DNA of 64,000 nt from an uncultured Clostridia bacterium (GTDB lineage Bacteria > Bacillota > Clostridia > Oscillospirales > Ruminococcaceae): assembly GCA_947627875.1 (NCBI GenBank), contig CANQXS010000012.1, forward strand, positions 1 to 64,000. The letters run 5' to 3'. The position numbers were made by a program, and so were the translations under genes. The notes under the pieces were generated by a model. It worked only from the letters and a program-made list of their open reading frames with translations. It was not told the DNA's origin and searched no databases. The stretch's first letter is position 1. Each line of letters starts with the position of its first letter. Positions 7,879 to 16,330 of this stretch are shown piece by piece.

Positions 7879-9234
7879 TCACTTCCCCACGCAGAACCGC
7901 GAAAACACGTCGTTTACCACGGCTTCCGAGACCTTTTCGCCGCTGAGCTCCAAAAGGGGCTCGGCTGCACCGTCGATGCAGACGGTAACGGCGTCGAGGG
8001 TCTCGCCGCTCTCGAGCGCGGCTGCCGCCCTGCGGATATTTTCGAGCGCGCGGTCGCAGCAGAGCTTCTGGCGCTCGTTGACAAACAGCGTCGGATTATC
8101 GGCGACGCCCGAGAGCCCGAACATTTTATAGACCTCGTCGCGTATTTTTTCGACGCCGAGGTGCTCTTTTGCCGATACTTCGAGTATAATATCGGCGTTA
8201 ATATACTCTTTGTGTAATTTTTGGGGCAGGTCCGACTTATTTATGATGACGATGCAACGCCTGCCGCGGAGCTTTTCGAGGATTTCGCGGTCGGAGTCGG
8301 TCAGCTCCTCCGAGCCGTCGAGCACCATAAAAACGAGCTGCGCGCGCTCGAGAGCTCTGTTCGCGAGCTTAACGCCGATTTTTTCTACCTCGTCTGACGC
8401 CTTGCGCAACCCCGCGGTGTCGGATATTTTAAGCAAAACGTCGCCGAGGCGGAGCGTTTCCTCAACGACGTCGCGGGTGGTCCCTTCGGTCGCGGTCACG
8501 ATAGAGCGCTCGTAGCCCAAAAGCGCGTTCATAAGCGTCGATTTTCCGACGTTCGGGCGCCCGACGATAGCGCAGTCGATACCCTCGCGGAATACGAGCC
8601 CGCTGTCGTAGGTCGAAAGGAGCTTTTCGAGCGACGCCTCGCTTTCGCGCAAGGTTTTAAGTATAGTCGCGGGGTCGGTCTCGGGGAGGTCTTCGTCGGG
8701 GTAATCGGTCCAGGCGGCGAGGGCGCCCAAGAGCCCGACAAGCCCGTCGGAAACGGCTTTTATCTCCCTGAAAAGCACGCCCTCGTGCATAAGATTGGCG
8801 CTCGCAAGCGCGTTTTTACCGTCCGCCGAAATTATGTCGGCTACCGCCTCAGCCTGAGTCAGAGAGAGCTTGCCGTTCAAAAAAGCGCGCTTTGTGAACT
8901 CCCCCGCTGCGGCGGGCTCTGCTCCCAAAGAAATTACTTCGCGCAATATTCTTCGGGTGACATAAATTCCCCCATGGCAGGAAATTTCGGCGGTGTCTTC
9001 GCCGGTATAGCTGCGCGGCGCGCGGAAAACCGTTAAAAGAACGTCGTCAAGGACATCTTTGCCCGAAACGATTCGCCCGTAGGCGCAGGTATGCCCGGGC
9101 ATATCGGAGACCCGCTTCGTTCCGAAGGGCTTGAAGAGCTTTTCGGCGATTTCAAGGGCTTTTTCGCCCGATATCCGGATAACCGATATCCCGCCGGCGG
9201 CGTTGGGGGTTGAAACGGCGGCGACTGTTGACAT
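7879..9234 (-). CDS. mnmE: tRNA modification GTPase MnmE
   Basis: MnmE (TrmE) is a GTPase that binds a folate one-carbon donor and, with MnmG, makes the cmnm5 group at tRNA U34. The 451 residues begin with the formyl-tetrahydrofolate-binding domain. The G domain has GRPNVGKST (G1), the TTRD switch (G2), DTAGLR (G3) and NKSDL (G4). It ends with the diagnostic C-terminal FCVGK, whose Cys is needed for modification. A GGGAGG ribosome site precedes the start. It is part of the jag-mnmE-orf-mnmG-rsmG minus-strand series. Confidence 0.97.
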   Translation of the reverse strand: MSTVAAVSTPNAAGGISVIRISGEKALEIAEKLFKPFGTKRVSDMPGHTCAYGRIVSGKDVLDDVLLTVFRAPRSYTGEDTAEISCHGGIYVTRRILREVISLGAEPAAAGEFTKRAFLNGKLSLTQAEAVADIISADGKNALASANLMHEGVLFREIKAVSDGLVGLLGALAAWTDYPDEDLPETDPATILKTLRESEASLEKLLSTYDSGLVFREGIDCAIVGRPNVGKSTLMNALLGYERSIVTATEGTTRDVVEETLRLGDVLLKISDTAGLRKASDEVEKIGVKLANRALERAQLVFMVLDGSEELTDSDREILEKLRGRRCIVIINKSDLPQKLHKEYINADIILEVSAKEHLGVEKIRDEVYKMFGLSGVADNPTLFVNERQKLCCDRALENIRRAAAALESGETLDAVTVCIDGAAEPLLELSGEKVSEAVVNDVFSRFCVGK

Positions 9235-9324
9235 TTTTGCCTCCCGATAAAATTAACAGGGCATAAGCCCTGCGTCGATGATTTTCATACCCCTCCCCGA
9301 AAAGGGGAAGGGTATGACCTTTGC

Positions 9325-10134
9325 TCAGAATTCTATCTTTGAGTAGAGCCCCGCGCCCATATCGTCCTCGGGCTTCGGCTTCTTGTAATCCTTCTCGAAG
9401 CTCGACGAGATATCGAGGCTGCGCGCCTTGAAGTCCTCGCGGCGGCGCCCGCCCTTGCGGTTTCCGTTCCTGCGGTCTCCGTTGCGGTCGTTCCTGCGCC
9501 CGCGATAGCCGCCCTCGCGGCGCTCGGTGGTGCTTATGAGGACCTTTCTGTAGGGCTCTTCGCCGACGGAGCGCGAGCTTGCGTTTTCGATCTCCGAGAC
9601 GGCGGCGTGGATTATCCTGCGCTCATAGGGGTTCATCGGCTCGAGGGCGACGGTCCTGCCGGTTCTCTTTGCCTTGGCGACCATTTTTCTTGCGAGCTCC
9701 TCAAGCTGGGCCTTTCTCTTTGCCCTGAAGCCGCAGCAATCGGTCGCGATGCGGTAATAATTTCTGTCTGCGCGGTTGGCTGCCAACGACGCGAGATACT
9801 GGAGCGAATCGAGGGTCTCGCCCCTGCGCCCGATTATTCCTTCAACTCCCTCGCCCTTGATCTCGAGCAGAGAGCCTCCTTCGATGTCGGTGATCTCGAC
9901 GGTCGGATTCTCGAAGCCCATCGACTTCATAACCGTGATGATGTAATCTGCGGCGACCTCGGGCTTCGACTTCTCATATTCCGCCTCGACCTTCGCCTCG
10001 CCCCTCATACCGAATAATCCCTTCTTGGGCTCCTCAAGAACCGTAAAGGCGATCTTTTCAATGTCCGTCCCGAATTCCTTTGCTGCCGCGGCTTTTGCCT
10101 CGTCGACTGTTTTAGCGGTGAATACCTGCTTCAT
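9325..10134 (-). CDS. jag: RNA-binding protein Jag/KhpB (SpoIIIJ-associated)
   Basis: The N-terminal Jag_N segment (VFTAKTVDEAKAAAAKEFG) is followed by a KH domain, and then an R3H domain (MNPYERRIIHAAVSEI with EEPYRKVLIST). The 269-residue length is slightly long because of an Arg/Gly/Asn-rich insertion around residues 205-235, a likely disordered RNA-binding tract. Jag binds RNA and is linked to sporulation and cell elongation in Firmicutes. It is in its usual place between yidC and mnmE. A small hairpin (about 9289-9316) lies between jag and mnmE without a clear U-run. Confidence 0.93.
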   Translation of the reverse strand: MKQVFTAKTVDEAKAAAAKEFGTDIEKIAFTVLEEPKKGLFGMRGEAKVEAEYEKSKPEVAADYIITVMKSMGFENPTVEITDIEGGSLLEIKGEGVEGIIGRRGETLDSLQYLASLAANRADRNYYRIATDCCGFRAKRKAQLEELARKMVAKAKRTGRTVALEPMNPYERRIIHAAVSEIENASSRSVGEEPYRKVLISTTERREGGYRGRRNDRNGDRRNGNRKGGRRREDFKARSLDISSSFEKDYKKPKPEDDMGAGLYSKIEF

Positions 10135-10193
10135 TTTACATTCCTCCTGTGTGGAACTTTCTATCTACAACTCCTGTGCTGAAGTTATATCCT

Positions 10194-11543
10194 TTATTCC
10201 GGACCGTTGTCGCCGTATTTCTCTGCCATTCTCTTTCTGGCTTCGGTTATCCTCGGGTCCTCGTCCTCGTCGTCGTCAACAAGGCGCTTTCTCGCCTCGT
10301 TTATCTTCTGGCGCTCGATTTCCTTGCGCTCGTTTTTAGAGAGCTTTACCTCGTCGGTGCCGTCGAGGTCGTCGAGCAGGCTTCCGCCGCTGCCGCCCTG
10401 CTGAGCCTTCTGCTGCTCGAGCGCGAGCTGATAGAGCGAAGGTCTTCTGCCCTTCTTCTTTGCCTCTTTCGCGAGTATTTTATCGAGCCTCTCGGGGGTA
10501 AAGTAGAGCTGGAGCGCTACCGACTGAGCGAGCGAGAGAACTGAGCTGAATATCCAGTAAATACCGATACCGGCGGGGAAGCTGAACGCGATGAGGAAGG
10601 AGATAACGGGCATAGCATAGAGGAAGCCCATCATTCCCTTGCCCTGCTGAACGTTCATTCCGTTGCGCTTCTGGAAGAGCTGCATGACTATGGTGAGCGC
10701 GAGCTGAGAAATGAGCGAGATTATCGGTATCAAGATATAAACCGTAGACCAGCTCGGATATTCGCCGAGATAGAGCCCGCAGAAAGTATAGTTAAAACCT
10801 TCGCAGAATTCGGCTACCTCGGGGTCAAAGAGCTGGGGGTAATCCTTCGCTATCGAGAGAACGATAAGCTGAGCTCTCGAGGTCCCGCCGTCAAGCAGCC
10901 TTGCCGAAACCTTTTTCGGGTCGTTGAAATATTCGTCGAGCCCGGGGTTTTCTTCAAAGATGACCGCAAGCTCTTCGAGCCTTTCCTCGGTAAACGGAGG
11001 CTCGGCGCCCTCCTTGGCGGGGACGTTGTATTTTGCCAGAAGCTCTCTGAGGTCTTCGCCCTGTTCGAGCCTTTCGGCTATCGTAAAACCTACTTCGCGG
11101 TCGGTGCCGTGGTCGTTCTTTACGGCGGTGGAAACGGTGTTGAGCTCAACGACAGTCTGAACGGCGGCGTTGACCTTGTCGGAAGGCAGCCCGGAGATAT
11201 AGCTCATAGGCGCATAAACGACCTCGATGACCGCGAAGAGCAGTATATAGGTTATTATCATCGAGCCGCAGCCGCCCGTCGGGCTCACGCCCTCCTGGTT
11301 ATAGAGCTCCATCGTGGCTTCGTTGAGCTTATCGCGGTTGTTGGCGTATCTCTTCTTTATCTGCTCGAGCTTCGGCTGGAGCTTTGCCATCTTCGCGGTG
11401 GATTTCTGCTGCTTTATGCTCGAAGGGAGCATTAAAAGCTTGGTTATGAGAGTAAAGAGAAACAGCGCGAAGCCGTAGCTCTTAAACAGCATATAGCATA
11501 GCTTCATTATCCATCCGAACGGGATGGCGAGTATTCTCATCAT
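10194..11543 (-). CDS. yidC: Membrane protein insertase YidC/OxaA with enlarged extracytosolic loop
   Basis: YidC inserts and folds membrane proteins, alone or with SecYEG. Hydrophobic segments lie near residues 5-45 and 100-120, with three more in the 260-360 region. Between the second and third of these is about 130 residues of soluble, acidic sequence that Bacillus SpoIIIJ (about 260 residues) lacks. It is also not at the place of the E. coli P1 domain, which lies between TM1 and TM2. The N-terminus carries no lipobox. The C-terminal 90 residues are highly charged, as in ribosome-binding tails. The neighbours yidD, rnpA and jag confirm identity. Confidence 0.93.
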   Translation of the reverse strand: MMRILAIPFGWIMKLCYMLFKSYGFALFLFTLITKLLMLPSSIKQQKSTAKMAKLQPKLEQIKKRYANNRDKLNEATMELYNQEGVSPTGGCGSMIITYILLFAVIEVVYAPMSYISGLPSDKVNAAVQTVVELNTVSTAVKNDHGTDREVGFTIAERLEQGEDLRELLAKYNVPAKEGAEPPFTEERLEELAVIFEENPGLDEYFNDPKKVSARLLDGGTSRAQLIVLSIAKDYPQLFDPEVAEFCEGFNYTFCGLYLGEYPSWSTVYILIPIISLISQLALTIVMQLFQKRNGMNVQQGKGMMGFLYAMPVISFLIAFSFPAGIGIYWIFSSVLSLAQSVALQLYFTPERLDKILAKEAKKKGRRPSLYQLALEQQKAQQGGSGGSLLDDLDGTDEVKLSKNERKEIERQKINEARKRLVDDDEDEDPRITEARKRMAEKYGDNGPE

Positions 11544-11565
11544 AATAAATTTACCGACCTTTCAG

Positions 11566-11829
11566 TCATAGTTTTTCACGACGGCGCGCTTCTCCCTTTA
11601 ATGTATACAGATGAAACTTTTTCGGCACATAGTCAACGCCTCCGCCGCTCCAGGGGTTGCAGCGAAGTATCCGCCATAAAGCCAGAACGGAGCCCTTTAT
11701 TGCCCCGTGGACCTCTACCGCCTTTTTTGCGTACTCCGAACAGGTCGGGTAATATTTGCAGGCGGCGGGCTTATGCGGAGATATATATTTCTGATACAGA
11801 CCGATAATTTTAATGAGAAGCTTTTTCAC
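11566..11829 (-). CDS. yidD: Membrane protein insertion efficiency factor YidD
   Basis: This 87-residue protein has the family signature CKYYPTCSEYAKKAVE followed by RILRCNPWSGGGVDYVP. The N-terminal amphipathic/hydrophobic segment (LLIKIIGLYQKYISP) is membrane-associated. YidD assists YidC-dependent insertion. It overlaps the end of rnpA by 20 bases and lies 22 bases before yidC, so the three genes are probably co-translated. Confidence 0.95.
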   Translation of the reverse strand: MKKLLIKIIGLYQKYISPHKPAACKYYPTCSEYAKKAVEVHGAIKGSVLALWRILRCNPWSGGGVDYVPKKFHLYTLKGEARRREKL

Positions 11830-12160
11830 GGTTCCTGTTCATTTCTTTTGAAAGCTTTTTCATAAAGCCGTCGAGCTCGGTTGATTTCATTTCGCAGAGC
11901 TCCTGCCTCGCAACTATAACTATATCATAGCCAATAGGGAGCAAAAGCTCGTTTTTTCGGTATGCCGCGCGGATAATTCTCTTTGCGCGGTTCCGCTTTA
12001 CGGCGCAGCCTACCTTTTTTCCGGCGGTTATGCCGAAGCGGTTATAAGGGCGGCGATTGGGAAGATAGTATGCGGCGCAGCCGCAGCCCGAGGCGCGGCA
12101 GCCGTTTTTATAAAGACGCGAAAAAACTCCCGAATCCTTTAATATTTCGGTATAAAGCAT
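11810..12160 (-). CDS. rnpA: Ribonuclease P protein component
   Basis: RnpA is the basic protein subunit that helps RNase P RNA bind pre-tRNA. The 116-residue protein contains the RNR signature (KRNRAKRIIRAAYR) preceded by GKKVGCAV. Its start has no strong ribosome site, which is common for rnpA coupled to rpmH. Unusually, a hairpin with a T-run lies between rpmH and rnpA, so read-through may be limited. Confidence 0.95.
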   Translation of the reverse strand: MLYTEILKDSGVFSRLYKNGCRASGCGCAAYYLPNRRPYNRFGITAGKKVGCAVKRNRAKRIIRAAYRKNELLLPIGYDIVIVARQELCEMKSTELDGFMKKLSKEMNRNREKASH

Positions 12161-12177
12161 ACTTGTTACCGCCTGTT

Positions 12178-12209
12178 AAAAATAAAGACCACATTCAAAT
12201 GATGTGGTC
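12178..12209 (-). terminator. Terminator or attenuator between rpmH and rnpA
   Basis: On the minus strand, GACCACA-TCATTTGA-TGTGGTC is followed by TTTATTTTT. It is placed just before rnpA, which has no obvious promoter of its own, so it may set the rpmH:rnpA ratio. Confidence 0.75.
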
Positions 12210-12342
12210 AGTCAGCGATTAGCGTTCGGCAGAAAGCAATCCCGCCCCCGATATATTTTGTCATCCGCTCATATACCTTCGAGCGTTTAAAAGCGCATAA
12301 CTACGCTTTTAAAACCGATTACTGACAACCGAGCACCAACAA

Positions 12343-12486
12343 CTAATAAGTGAGCCTTGCTCTGCCCTTGGCGCGCCTGCGTGCCAAAACTTTGCGCCCG
12401 TTCTTGGTAGCCATTCTCTTAAAGAAGCCGTGTTCCTTTTTTCTGTGGATCTTCTTGGGCTGATAGGTTCTTTTAATCTGAGCCAT
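12343..12486 (-). CDS. rpmH: Ribosomal protein bL34
   Basis: This 47-residue basic protein starts [20 protein letters not shown] and ends [13 protein letters not shown], a full-length L34. I use the ATG preceded by GGAGGCAAG rather than the upstream in-frame ATG at 12544-12546, which would add 20 residues unlike the family. It has a consensus promoter and is the first gene of the leftward origin operon. Confidence 0.97.
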   Translation of the reverse strand: MAQIKRTYQPKKIHRKKEHGFFKRMATKNGRKVLARRRAKGRARLTY

Positions 12487-12560
12487 TATTCTTGCCTCCT
12501 TGTCCATATAATTATGGGCAAAACCCTGACCTATGCGGTCGGACACCCTTACAAAGTAGT

Positions 12561-12590
12561 ATTATATAACAGCCGAGAGCCTATTGTCAA
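12561..12590 (-). promoter_or_regulatory. rpmH promoter
   Basis: Perfect TTGACA and TATAAT hexamers are separated by 18 bases on the minus strand. This is the strongest-looking promoter near the origin, fitting a ribosomal protein gene. Confidence 0.88.
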
Positions 12591-12718
12591 TAGGAAAAGG
12601 CGAGTTTTTTTCTAAATTTTCTTTTGAATTTCAATTCTTTGAGCCGGTTTTGTTGAAAAAGGACAAAAACGGCACCCGAGGGGATACTATTTTATAATAG
12701 GCAACTTTTGCAAAAGTC

Positions 12719-12747
12719 TTGAAAAAATCTGAAAAATGTGGTATCAT
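12719..12747 (+). promoter_or_regulatory. dnaA promoter
   Basis: TTGAAA-N17-TATCAT on the plus strand lies about 75 bases upstream of the dnaA ATG. The rest of the rpmH-dnaA gap is AT-rich, but no TTATCCACA-type DnaA box was found in it. Confidence 0.75.
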
Positions 12748-12822
12748 ATCTTATAGAAAGATACTGGGGGATAATGCGCGTTATTCCCGATACTTAAGAT
12801 AAAAAAGAAAGGAAAGTAATAA

Positions 12823-14187
12823 ATGGATTCGTTTTTTGAATTGCTCGAAAGCGTAAAGCACGCCTGTCAGTCCGACCCGAAGGTGAGTGAGATCGGCTAT
12901 AACAAATGGATAAAAAACCTTGAACCCGTCAAGTTTGAAAACGGGACGGCGGTCCTCGGAGCTTCAAACGATTTTATGCGCCGGACCACCGAAGAAGCCT
13001 ACGGAGACACCTTAAAGAGAGCCTTTGAGAACGTTCTCGGGTTCCCGGTAGAGGTGCAGTTTGTCGTCAGCGGAAGCAAAGAGGGAAGCGAACCCGACGA
13101 CGGATTCAGCGACATCGAGCAGAGAATGGCTGCGCTTCTTTCAAGCCACCAGAAGAGCGACTATGAGCTCACCTTTGAAAACTTCATCAAGGGCAAGTCG
13201 AACGAGCTCGCTTATGCCTACTGCACCGCGGTTTCCGGAAAAAGCAATTCAAACCAAGAGAGCAGAACCGTTTTTAACCCGCTCTTTATCTACGGCGATT
13301 CCGGTCTCGGAAAGACCCACCTTTTAAGGGCGATAGAACACGAAGTCCGCAGCCGCAGACCCGATCTCAACGTTATTTACACCACCGGCGAGAGCTTCAC
13401 TAACGAGATAGTCAAAGCCGTTTCGGACCGCGATACCTATTCCTTCCACGAAAAATACCGCAACGCCGACTACCTTCTCATCGACGACATTCAGTTCATC
13501 GCCGGCAAGGAAATGACCCAGGAGGAATTCTTCCACACTTTTAACGAGCTCTACACCGCCGGAAAGCAGATAGTCATTACTTCCGACATCTCCCCCAACC
13601 GCATAAAGAAGCTTGACGAGCGCATCAGGACGAGGTTTGCCCTCGGCGTTCAGGCCGACGTTCAGCCGCCGGACTTCGAGACAAGGCTCGCGATAGTCAA
13701 GCGCAAGGCGGAGCTTTTGGACCTCAACCTCCCCGACCCGGTCGCAAGGATCATTTCCGAGAAAATAAAGAACAACATCCGCCAGTTAGAGGGCGCGGTC
13801 AACAAAATGAAGGGGCTTACGATGTTCTCGAACGAGTCTCCCTCGATTTCGATGGCTCAGAGGGTCATAAAAGAGACTCTGATCGACGCCCAGCCCGCAG
13901 AAATAACCGTAGACAGAATTATTAACGACGTCGGCGCGGTATTCGGAGTTCAGGCAGAGGATATCCGCTCGGCAAACCGAAACGCTCAGATATCGCTTGC
14001 AAGAAAAATCGCGATATACATAATAAGAGAAGTAAAGGGAATGTCCTTCACCGCGATAGGCGACGAGTTCCACCGCAACCATTCGACTATGACTATAAGC
14101 TACTCCGACGTTAAGAAGATGATACAGAAAAACGGAGATATGAAGGAAACAGTTGATGAGATTATAAATAATCTAAAGGTAGTATAA
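12823..14187 (+). CDS. dnaA: Chromosomal replication initiator DnaA
   Basis: DnaA is the AAA+ ATPase that binds DnaA boxes and opens oriC. The 454-residue protein has an N-terminal helicase-loading domain and a variable linker near residues 85-115. The AAA+ core has Walker A GDSGLGKTH at about residues 158-166 and Walker B LLIDDIQFIAG. Domain IV is the DNA-binding helix-turn-helix. Its signature loop reads HRNHSTM near residue 417, where Bacillus and E. coli have GRDHTTV. The GAAAGGAAAG ribosome site is good. The flanking rpmH and dnaN genes place the origin here. Confidence 0.97.
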   Translation: MDSFFELLESVKHACQSDPKVSEIGYNKWIKNLEPVKFENGTAVLGASNDFMRRTTEEAYGDTLKRAFENVLGFPVEVQFVVSGSKEGSEPDDGFSDIEQRMAALLSSHQKSDYELTFENFIKGKSNELAYAYCTAVSGKSNSNQESRTVFNPLFIYGDSGLGKTHLLRAIEHEVRSRRPDLNVIYTTGESFTNEIVKAVSDRDTYSFHEKYRNADYLLIDDIQFIAGKEMTQEEFFHTFNELYTAGKQIVITSDISPNRIKKLDERIRTRFALGVQADVQPPDFETRLAIVKRKAELLDLNLPDPVARIISEKIKNNIRQLEGAVNKMKGLTMFSNESPSISMAQRVIKETLIDAQPAEITVDRIINDVGAVFGVQAEDIRSANRNAQISLARKIAIYIIREVKGMSFTAIGDEFHRNHSTMTISYSDVKKMIQKNGDMKETVDEIINNLKVV

Positions 14188-14215
14188 TTCGGTATTTGTG
14201 CTTTCTTTCCTCGTG

Positions 14216-14341
14216 CGCAAATACCCCTCCCCTTGAGGGGAGGGGTCGTGTCGTTCGCCGAACGGTGAACGACCAGGGGGTAGGGTGATGCCCCCCTCTT
14301 CCTCTCCTGAGGGAGAGGGGGGTCAGGGGGTGTGGAAGCAA
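14216..14341 (+). repeat. REP1 copy B
   Basis: Three successive hairpins are present: a CCCCTCCCC/GGGGAGGGG stem, GTCGTTCGCC/GGTGAACGAC, and a CCCTCTTCCTCTC/GAGGGAGAGG stem. The copy ends in GGGGGTGTGGAAG, as do copies C and D in their own orientation. Confidence 0.88.
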
Positions 14342-14387
14342 AAGGACAGTTTGATTTCAAACAAAGCTTTAATTTGCCTCGCCTTGC

Positions 14388-14570
14388 TCGGCAACAGGGA
14401 ACCCCTTAATAGGGTCCCCTACGCCCGAACCGTCCACCGGACGGATTCGGGCTACCCTCCTGATTTTTTAAAATCAAGAGGATTTCGCGCTCTGAGGAGC
14501 GCGACCAAGGGCGCTGCCCTTGGAACCCGCAAGCCTTTTGAAAAAGGCTTGAGCGAAAACTTTTAAATTT
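14388..14570 (+). repeat. REP2 copy 1
   Basis: The hairpins include GCGCTC-TGAG-GAGCGC, CCAAGGGC-GCT-GCCCTTGG and AAGCCTTTTGAAAAAGGCTT, followed by GCGAAAACTTTT. Copy 2 (28617-28797) has the same order and similar spacing. Both copies follow REP1 in the same orientation. Confidence 0.75.
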
Positions 14571-14845
14571 CTCTTAGTTTTCACCCATTCTTCACTTTTT
14601 CTGAAGTTTTCAAACATTCAACCGTTTTTTCAACCATAAATGTCCCTTAAACAGGCGCTGCGGCGGAGTTTTTAAAGAAATCAACAGCAAGGTTTTTAAA
14701 CTCTGGCGGATTTTCAATGAATTCTCAACTTTTAACCGACAGACTTTGCGATTTTCAATGCCGGAATTTTCTTTCAAATATTTTTAAATTCGGTGTTGAA
14801 AGAATGTTTGTACGCAGGACCGCATAAAACCCGACTTTACATCGG

Positions 14846-14900
14846 TTTTCAACTTTTCGTCGGGCTCTAATACTAATACTAAATTTTATATTGATATACT
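14846..14900 (+). promoter_or_regulatory. Probable basal unwinding element of oriC
   Basis: A TTTTCAACT motif (14846-14854) is followed by a GC-rich spacer. The tract CTAATACTAATACTAA (14867-14882) comes next, and then AT-rich DNA. The order of box, GC cluster, trinucleotide repeat and AT-rich region matches the Bacillus DnaA-box/DnaA-trio arrangement. The box sequence itself is divergent, so the assignment is by architecture. Confidence 0.65.
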
Positions 14901-14976
14901 GATTCATATCCGCGGAAAATTTAAAACCGTCTGCGGAATTTACAACACGGCGAATATCATTCAGGAGGTATTTTAT

Positions 14977-16083
14977 ATGAGAATCATCTGCAACAAACAG
15001 GCGCTTTACGAAGCTCTTGTGAACGTTTCTAAGGCGGCTGCCGACAAGTCGACGATACCCGCGCTCGAGGGCGTAAGGATAAAGCTTGCCAATTCAACGC
15101 TTATGCTGACGGGCTACGACCTTGAGATCGGTATAAATACCTTTATTCCGGCTGTTTCTTCGGACAGCGGCGAATTCGTCGTAAATTCCCGTCTTTTCTC
15201 CGATATAATCAGAAAGATGCCCGCAGACGAGATCGAAATAGAGGTCTCGGATAATCTCAGCGTAACTATTTCGAGCGGGCAGACCCATCTTTCAATAAAT
15301 GCTCTCAGCGCTCAGGAATACCCCGCCATACCCGAGCTCGGCGACGGCGAGGCTATAAAGCTTTCTCAGGGTGTTTTAAAGAGCCTCATTTCCGAGACTG
15401 TTTTCGCGGTCTCGACTAACGATACCAAGCCGATTTTAAAGGGCGAGCTCTTTGAAATTACCGGCAACAAGCTCAATGTAGTTGCAATCGACGGTTTCAG
15501 GCTTGCAGTCCGCACCGAAAGCATAAAGCACGACGGCGACCTTAAGTTCATCGTACCTTCAAAGACTTTGCAGGAGGTTTCCCGCCTTCTTAAGGACGAA
15601 GACGGCGAGACCTGCGAAATAAGAGTAACCAAAAAGCAGGTAGTTTTCGATTTCTCGGGCTACACAGTCTTTTCGAGGCTTTTAGAGGGCGAATTCCATA
15701 ATTACCGCGGCTCGATTCCTCAGAACAGCGTGACTGAGGTTATAATCTCAAAGCGCGAGCTTATTGACTGCCTTGACAGGGCGTCGCTCCTTATCAACGA
15801 AAGGATCAAAAACCCCGTAAAATGCCTGTTCGACAGCGGTTCTTTAAAGGTAAACTGCCAGACTTCTATCGGCAAGATAAACGACGAGATCGCCGCCGAC
15901 GTCACCGGTCCGAAAATCGAGATAGGCTTTAACTGCAAATTCCTTTTGGACCCGCTGAAAGTCATAAAGGACGAAAAGCTCAAGCTTTTAATGAACGGCG
16001 GTAACCTTCCGATGAAGATAGTCCCCTTAGACGGCGAGGAGTATACATATCTCGTGCTTCCAGTAAGGCTCAGGAGCGAATAA
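14977..16083 (+). CDS. dnaN: DNA polymerase III beta sliding clamp
   Basis: DnaN forms the ring-shaped clamp that tethers DNA polymerase III. The 368-residue length and start MRIICNKQALYEALVNVSKA are typical. Three clamp folds are implied, and the protein ends EEYTYLVLPVRLRSE, matching the usual C-terminal YLVMPMRL motif. The AGGAGG ribosome site is ideal. It is followed closely by yaaA and recF in the standard order. Confidence 0.97.
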   Translation: MRIICNKQALYEALVNVSKAAADKSTIPALEGVRIKLANSTLMLTGYDLEIGINTFIPAVSSDSGEFVVNSRLFSDIIRKMPADEIEIEVSDNLSVTISSGQTHLSINALSAQEYPAIPELGDGEAIKLSQGVLKSLISETVFAVSTNDTKPILKGELFEITGNKLNVVAIDGFRLAVRTESIKHDGDLKFIVPSKTLQEVSRLLKDEDGETCEIRVTKKQVVFDFSGYTVFSRLLEGEFHNYRGSIPQNSVTEVIISKRELIDCLDRASLLINERIKNPVKCLFDSGSLKVNCQTSIGKINDEIAADVTGPKIEIGFNCKFLLDPLKVIKDEKLKLLMNGGNLPMKIVPLDGEEYTYLVLPVRLRSE

Positions 16084-16092
16084 GAGGTAAAT

Positions 16093-16308
16093 ATGGCTGA
16101 AAAGATAGAAATAATTGGCGAATTCATAAAGCTTGATTCTCTTTTAAAATTTGCCGGAGTTACAAGGACCGGCGGAACCGCAAAGGGGATAATTCAGCAG
16201 GGCAGCGTTAAGGTAAACGGCGAGGTCTGCACCCAGCGCGGAAAAAAGATACGCCGCGGAGACGTTGTTAAAATCGACGGCTTGAACACCGAGCTTGAAG
16301 TAGTCTGA
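16093..16308 (+). CDS. yaaA: S4-domain RNA-binding protein YaaA
   Basis: This 71-residue protein consists almost entirely of one S4-like domain: [20 protein letters not shown], then [23 protein letters not shown]. It matches YaaA/RlbA, which sits between dnaN and recF in Firmicutes and is linked to 50S ribosome assembly. It starts 9 bases after dnaN and is followed 22 bases later by recF. Confidence 0.92.
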   Translation: MAEKIEIIGEFIKLDSLLKFAGVTRTGGTAKGIIQQGSVKVNGEVCTQRGKKIRRGDVVKIDGLNTELEVV

Positions 16309-16330
16309 AATTTACATTCCCGGGTTTGAT

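Larger units (their letters stand above)
14188..14976. other. oriC intergenic region between dnaA and dnaN
   Basis: This 789-base gap has no gene. The left part holds REP1 copy B and REP2 copy 1. The right part (14581-14976) is AT-rich with repeated TTTTCAA-type motifs. These are followed by a GC-rich spacer and a CTA/ATA trinucleotide tract like the DnaA-trio unwinding element of Bacillus. No exact TTATCCACA is present. The dnaN ribosome site AGGAGG ends the gap. Confidence 0.75.

Noticed and set aside
12547..12822. Classic DnaA boxes upstream of dnaA
   Set aside because: No TTATCCACA or single-mismatch cluster was found here. The stronger origin signals lie in the dnaA-dnaN gap.
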